Assembly (NCBI GenBank): GCA_018679315.1
Contig: JAHHLF010000048.1
Span: 1-5,636 of the forward strand
Reading direction: 5' to 3'
Length of the DNA: 5,636 nucleotides
Source of the DNA: Bacteroidia bacterium
GTDB lineage: Bacteria; Bacteroidota; Bacteroidia; Flavobacteriales; Flavobacteriaceae
Positions 4,635-5,636 of the stretch are shown piece after piece. Both the position numbers and the translations under genes were made by a program. Within the stretch, counting starts at the first letter, position 1; every line of letters begins with the position of its first letter. The notes under the pieces are model-generated. The model had not been told where the DNA came from. It searched no databases and saw nothing but the letters and a program-made list of their open reading frames with translations.

Positions 4635-5636
4635 TTATTTAACCGTTTCTTCGGTCTTTTTCTGAACTTGTGTTTTTTCTTCAGTAAAGCCTTGCTCCTC
4701 CATCCACTTATCATCATATACCTTACTCATGTAGCGGGAACCGTGATCAGGGAAGATAATGACAACCCTGCTATCCTTGTTGAATTCTCCATTATTAGCC
4801 GCCTTACGAACAGCCTGAAGCGCCGCACCACTTGTATAACCTACAAATAATCCTTCCTTCCTCGCTATCTCACGTGCTGCATGGGCACTTTCTTCATCCG
4901 AAACCTTGATAAAATCGTCAATGATCTCGAAATCCGTGGCATCAGGTATCAGGTTCTTACCTAAACCTTCAATACGATACGGATATATCTCATTGGCATC
5001 AAATTCTCCCGTTTCGTGATATTTCTTGATCACGGAACCATAGGCATCTACACCAAGTACACGGATATCAGGATTTTGCTCCTTCAAAAATTTTGCCGTA
5101 CCAGAAATGGTGCCGCCGGTACCGCTACAAGCGATCAAATGGGTTATGGCACCCCCTGATTGCTCCCAAATTTCAGGACCCGTAGTCTTGTAATGGGCAT
5201 TTATATTCAACTGGTTAAAATACTGGTTGATATAAATAGAATCTTTGTTCTCCTTATGTAAACGCTTGGCTACCTCATAATATGAACGAGGGTCATCGGC
5301 GCTGACATGAGCAGGGCAAACATGTACTTCGGCGCCCATAGCGCGAAGCATGTCTATTTTGTCTTTGGAGGACTTAGAACTTACAGCCAGGATACATCTA
5401 TATCCTTTCACCACACTGACCATAGCAAGGCTAAAGCCAGTATTCCCTGAGGTCGTTTCTGCTATTGTAGCCCCTTCAGTCAGGATCCCAAGTCGTTCCG
5501 CCTCTTCAATAATATGAATGGCGATCCGGTCTTTGGAAGAATGACCAGGATTCATAGCCTCTACTTTGGCATAAAATTCTCCGGAAAGGCTATTGGTAAC
5601 GGTGTTCAATTGGATGAGAGGCGTATTCCCAATAAG
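4635..5636 (-). CDS. capA: PLP-dependent beta-replacement enzyme, cysteine synthase/CBS fold: probable cysteate synthase, N-terminus cut by window edge
   Basis: The frame is open to the right edge; 333 residues are visible and perhaps 5-15 are missing, since the first ones are LIGNTPLIQL, the near-N-terminal IGNTPL motif of this family. Next come NPGHSSKDRIA with Schiff-base K35 (visible numbering), the substrate-carboxylate loop ETTSGNTG (60-67), the PLP-phosphate loop GTGGT (172-176) and a C-terminal DKWMEEQGF, as in the catalytic core of cystathionine beta-synthase. No regulatory CBS domain pair follows, only a charged tail of about 20 residues. Family chemistry is beta-replacement on serine derivatives. 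The standard label would be cysteine synthase, but adjacency to the acyltransferase gene suggests the capnine-pathway cysteate synthase, which makes L-cysteate from O-phosphoserine and sulfite. A TTG at 5609 is an in-frame leucine, not the start. A terminator follows the stop. Fold certain, substrate inferred. Confidence 0.75.
   Translation of the reverse strand, partial: LIGNTPLIQLNTVTNSLSGEFYAKVEAMNPGHSSKDRIAIHIIEEAERLGILTEGATIAETTSGNTGFSLAMVSVVKGYRCILAVSSKSSKDKIDMLRAMGAEVHVCPAHVSADDPRSYYEVAKRLHKENKDSIYINQYFNQLNINAHYKTTGPEIWEQSGGAITHLIACSGTGGTISGTAKFLKEQNPDIRVLGVDAYGSVIKKYHETGEFDANEIYPYRIEGLGKNLIPDATDFEIIDDFIKVSDEESAHAAREIARKEGLFVGYTSGAALQAVRKAANNGEFNKDSRVVIIFPDHGSRYMSKVYDDKWMEEQGFTEEKTQVQKKTEETVK

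Noticed and set aside
4533..4850. Plus-strand frame of 105 codons starting in the capA-capB spacer.
   Set aside because: It is antisense to the cysteate-synthase-like gene and crosses the terminator hairpin; the hydrophobic start comes from the A/T-rich spacer, and no promoter or family match is visible.
5607..5609. TTG at 5609 as the start of the cysteate-synthase-like gene.
   Set aside because: The frame continues upstream to the window edge and codes for IGNTPLIQ, the conserved N-terminal motif of the family, so this codon is an internal leucine.

Overview
The window looks like chromosomal DNA of a Flavobacteriia member (Bacteroidota). The basis is protein-family content (a DUF4834-type small membrane protein, the flavobacterial form of the MetA-like outer-membrane protein, a YfhO-type membrane protein, a sulfonolipid-type acyltransferase), the absence of Shine-Dalgarno sequences, and -7 promoter boxes matching the Bacteroidota consensus TAnnTTTG. 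The genus cannot be set from this sequence. Coding density is very high: there is no gene-free stretch over about 135 bases, and I see no tRNA, rRNA, CRISPR array or insertion sequence.

Layout. On the minus strand at the left edge, a small DUF4834-like gene (666-938) is followed 18 bases later by a YfhO-family polytopic membrane protein (647 down to the edge, 3'-truncated by the window); they look like one operon. Divergent from them is a plus-strand outer-membrane beta-barrel gene (1016-2038) with a signal peptide, a very basic C-terminal tail and a clean intrinsic terminator (2043-2076). Next, on the plus strand, is a GNAT-fold acyltransferase (2121-3242). It meets, stop codon to stop codon with no base between, a minus-strand alpha-oxoamine synthase of the serine palmitoyltransferase/cysteate acyltransferase type (3243-4502). 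Upstream of that on the minus strand, separated by an intrinsic terminator and a fresh promoter, is a cysteine synthase/CBS-fold beta-replacement enzyme (4635 to the right edge, its first residues cut off).

How the genes may work together. The right half reads as a sulfonolipid (capnine/sulfobacin) biosynthesis locus. A CapA-type cysteate synthase would make L-cysteate, and a CapB-type enzyme would condense it with a fatty acyl thioester to 3-dehydrocapnine. The convergent GNAT protein, which resembles bacterial ceramide-synthase-type acyltransferases, is a candidate for the N-acylation that turns capnine into sulfobacin-type lipids. The keto-reductase (CapC) is not in the window. CapA and CapB are assigned from family motifs plus their adjacency; the N-acyltransferase role is inference.

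Annotation cautions. In three genes the longest reading frame starts too far upstream: it runs into a promoter box or a terminator hairpin, and an internal ATG is the better start (938, 2121, 4502). Two genes, YfhO and CapA, are cut by the window edges.
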